A DNA stretch of 8,607 nucleotides. Origin: Flavobacteriales bacterium UBA7382. Lineage in GTDB: Bacteria; Bacteroidota; Bacteroidia; Flavobacteriales_D; Sanyastnellaceae. This document shows positions 6,415-8,607 of this stretch, one piece after another. The stretch is from NCBI GenBank assembly GCA_002469765.1, contig DKNS01000201.1:7789-16395 (forward strand). Direction: 5' to 3'. A program made the position numbers and the translations under genes. How positions within the stretch are numbered: the stretch's first letter is position 1; the number at the start of each line of letters is the position of its first letter. The notes under the pieces were generated by a model that was not told the DNA's origin, did not search any database, and was given only the letters and a program-made list of their open reading frames with translations.

Positions 6415-6428
6415 ACCCCTTAAGGGGT
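6415..6428. repeat. 14-bp perfect palindrome between miaB and topA
   Basis: ACCCCTTAAGGGGT is an uninterrupted palindrome within the 130-base divergent intergenic region. It lies 18 bases upstream of the miaB -7 element, overlapping where its -33 element would be, and 86 bases before the topA start. With no loop it is unsuited to form an RNA hairpin, so a site for a dimeric DNA-binding protein is the more natural reading. I do not recognise it as the site of a known regulator. On the rest of this region (6429-6514) I see only a weak TAnnTTTG-like stretch (TTAATTTG, 6488-6495) that might serve topA. Confidence 0.4.
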
Positions 6429-6514
6429 ACCCACAGAATGCGACCTGTTTAAGACCTTGTTCGAACGATTCTCTAAGAAAGTTGTCTTTAATTTGCGCGC
6501 CCAAACCCACTTCC

Positions 6515-8607
6515 ATGGCTAAGAACCTCGTCATTGTAGAGTCGCCCGCCAAAGCGAAAACCATCGAAGGCTACCTCGGCAAAGACTTCGTGGTGAAGTC
6601 GTCCATGGGGCACATTCGGGACTTGGCCAAGGGCAACGAAAGCGTCGACATCGAGAACGATTTCGCGCCGAAATATGAGGTCAGCGCCTCAAGCAAAAAG
6701 GTGGTCACGGAGCTGAAATCCCTGGCCAAGAAAGCCGAGATGGTGTGGCTCGCGACGGATGAGGACCGTGAAGGAGAGGCCATCAGTTGGCACCTCATGG
6801 AGGCACTCGGTTTGCAAGCCGAGCAAACGAAGCGGATCGTGTTCTCAGAAATCACCAAGCCCGCCATTTTGAAGGCCATCGAATCGCCGCGTCAAGTGGA
6901 CATCGACTTGGTGAACGCGCAACAGGCGCGACGCATCTTGGACCGGCTCGTGGGATTCGACTTGAGCCCTGTGTTGTGGCGCAAGGTCAGGCCCAAATTG
7001 AGCGCGGGCCGGGTGCAGAGTGTCGGCGTTCGCATCATCGTGGACCGAGAGCGGGAAATCGACGCGCACACAGCCGAATCCACCTTCCGGGTGTTGGGCC
7101 ACTTTGGCACCGGAAAATCGGCGGTGAAAGCCACCTGCAACAAATCCTTCAAAACCGAGGAAGAAGCCCAAACCTTCCTGGCCGCTTGTCAAGGGGCCAC
7201 ACACACCGTTTCTTCCATTGAAACCAAACCCTCTACAAAGAAGCCTGCTGCGCCCTTCACCACGTCGACCCTGCAACAAGAGGCATCCCGGAAACTGGGG
7301 TTTAGCGTGTCGCGCACCATGGGGGTCGCGCAACGTTTGTACGAAGCTGGACGCATCACCTACATGCGTACCGACTCGACGAATTTGAGCGATTTGGCCT
7401 TGGAGGCTGCTGAAAAGCAAATCACCAAGACGTTTGGTGCTGAATACGCTGAAACACGCTCATTCGCCTCCAAATCCAAGGGGGCACAAGAGGCACACGA
7501 AGCCATTCGCCCCACCGATTTGTCCACCACATCTGTAGACGCCTCGCGCGAAGAGCAACGGTTGTACGACCTCATTTACAAGCGCACTTTGGCCTCCCAG
7601 ATGGCCAACGCCAAACTGGACAAAACGGTGGCCAAAATCTCCGTCTCTGCACGAGAGGAATGGTTTGTGGCCCGTGGCGAAGTCATCACTTTCGAGGGCT
7701 TTTTAAAGTTGTACCTCGAAGGCACCGACGACGACGACGGCGTGGACGAAACCACCAAGGACATGCTTCCTGCCATGACCGAGGGCCAAGACTTGACCCG
7801 CGATGCGATTGTCGCGACACAACGGTTCAGCAAGCACCCGCCACGGTACACCGAAGCGAGTTTGGTGAAGCGCCTCGAGGAATTGGGCATTGGACGGCCC
7901 TCCACCTACGCCTCCACCATCGACGTCATGCAAAAGCGTGGTTACGTTGTGAAAGAGGACCGCGACGGGGTCAAGCGGGAATACCGAGTGTTGACTCTGA
8001 ACGACAAGGCACTAACAGCTTCTTCAGAAGAGGAGAACGCGGGCCAAGAACGAGGCAAGCTCTTCCCCACCGACATCGGACTCGTGGTCAACGACTTCTT
8101 GCTCGAGCATTTCCCCAACATCCTCGACTACAACTTCACTGCGGACGTGGAGACGGAGTTTGATGTCATCGCGCAAGGCCAGCTGGACTGGCGGGCGATG
8201 CTCAAGCGCTTCTACCAGCCTTTCAAGGTGACCGTCGAAGACACCATGGAAAACGCAGAGCGCGCCTCTGGCGAACGCATTCTTGGGGTCCACCCTGAGT
8301 CTGGCGCTCAGATTTTGTGCCGCATCGGTCGGTACGGCCCGATGGCCCAAATTGGCGGTCCCGACGACGAGGAAAAACAATTCGCTTCCCTCCTGCCTGG
8401 CCAAAGCATTGAGACCCTCACCCTTGAGGAAGCCCTTGATCTGTTCAAATTGCCCCGAACTCTGGGCGAGCACGACGGCAAGAAAGTGACCGCCGCCATG
8501 GGCCGGTTTGGACCCTATGTGCGCTTCGACGGTAAATTTGTGTCGTTGAAGGTCGCCGAGGGAGACGACCCCTACACGGTAACTTTGGAGCGTGCAATCG
8601 AGCTGGT
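6515..8607 (+). CDS. topA: DNA topoisomerase I (type IA), 3' end beyond the window
   Basis: Relaxes negatively supercoiled DNA by passing strands through a transient single-strand break. About 697 residues are visible and the frame is open to the window edge. The Toprim domain starts at once: MAKNLVIVESPAKAKTIEGY with catalytic Glu9, then the metal-binding TDEDREGEA (81-89, Asp82, Asp84, Glu86). The catalytic tyrosine is Tyr283 in ITYMRTDSTNL, followed by AQEAHEAIRPT and EASLVKRLEELGIGRPSTYA. Near the visible end are repeats of the C-terminal topoisomerase type rather than the four-cysteine zinc fingers of E. coli: GERILGVHPESGAQILCRIG followed by RYGPMAQIGG, and KKVTAAMGRFGPYVRFDGKF. The N-terminus matches E. 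coli TopA numbering, which fixes the start. No Shine-Dalgarno precedes the ATG. It is divergent from miaB. Confidence 0.97.
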   Translation, partial: MAKNLVIVESPAKAKTIEGYLGKDFVVKSSMGHIRDLAKGNESVDIENDFAPKYEVSASSKKVVTELKSLAKKAEMVWLATDEDREGEAISWHLMEALGLQAEQTKRIVFSEITKPAILKAIESPRQVDIDLVNAQQARRILDRLVGFDLSPVLWRKVRPKLSAGRVQSVGVRIIVDREREIDAHTAESTFRVLGHFGTGKSAVKATCNKSFKTEEEAQTFLAACQGATHTVSSIETKPSTKKPAAPFTTSTLQQEASRKLGFSVSRTMGVAQRLYEAGRITYMRTDSTNLSDLALEAAEKQITKTFGAEYAETRSFASKSKGAQEAHEAIRPTDLSTTSVDASREEQRLYDLIYKRTLASQMANAKLDKTVAKISVSAREEWFVARGEVITFEGFLKLYLEGTDDDDGVDETTKDMLPAMTEGQDLTRDAIVATQRFSKHPPRYTEASLVKRLEELGIGRPSTYASTIDVMQKRGYVVKEDRDGVKREYRVLTLNDKALTASSEEENAGQERGKLFPTDIGLVVNDFLLEHFPNILDYNFTADVETEFDVIAQGQLDWRAMLKRFYQPFKVTVEDTMENAERASGERILGVHPESGAQILCRIGRYGPMAQIGGPDDEEKQFASLLPGQSIETLTLEEALDLFKLPRTLGEHDGKKVTAAMGRFGPYVRFDGKFVSLKVAEGDDPYTVTLERAIEL

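Noticed and set aside
6385..6564. 60-codon N-terminal extension of miaB
   Set aside because: It overlaps the topA start and the intergenic promoter region, and MiaB of normal length begins at 6384.
6845..7420. Minus-strand reading frame of 191 codons
   Set aside because: It is antisense to the topA catalytic core, which is fully conserved on the plus strand.

Overview
The window looks like an ordinary chromosomal segment of a Bacteroidota bacterium, most likely Flavobacteriales, with an unusually GC-rich genome for that group (mid-to-upper 50s percent by eye). The reasons are the gene order miaB, sigma-54-type AAA+ regulator, LptE-family lipoprotein, TPR-like protein, secG, groES, groEL, which I know from Flavobacteria; the style of the SecG, LptE and TPR-like proteins; the lack of Shine-Dalgarno sequences before the starts; and a Bacteroidota-type -7 element (TAnnTTTG) before miaB. 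I see no mobile element, CRISPR array, rRNA, tRNA or sign of recent transfer.

Layout. Everything from 6384 down to 1 is on the minus strand. The compact block miaB (6384-4945), regulator (4939-3704), lptE-like (3707-3192), TPR-like gene (3185-2301) and secG (2290-2000) has gaps of 5, -4, 6 and 10 bases and looks like one operon. A 198-base intergenic region (1802-1999) follows, then groES (1801-1526) and the 5' part of groEL (1499 to beyond the left edge). topA (6515 to beyond the right edge) is on the plus strand, divergent from miaB across a 130-base region.

How the genes fit together. miaB and topA are housekeeping genes for tRNA modification and DNA supercoiling. lptE and secG concern building the envelope, and groES/groEL fold proteins. 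The regulator has the complete AAA+ machinery for sigma-54 activation (GAFTGA loop, Walker A and B, C-terminal Fis-type helix-turn-helix) but no N-terminal sensor domain.

The most interesting signal is in the secG-groES intergenic region. It holds a near-consensus sigma-54 promoter on the groES strand (TTGGCACG, then a GC pair at the correct spacing). Upstream of it lie a 16-bp perfect inverted repeat with a 3-base centre and a smaller inverted repeat built from the same TGTCA/TGACA half-sites. This is the layout of an enhancer-dependent sigma-54 promoter. It suggests, as an untested inference, that the regulator three genes upstream of secG drives groESL, tying the chaperonin to this envelope-gene cluster. 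The same hairpin could instead be a terminator for the secG operon, though it lacks a good U-tract.
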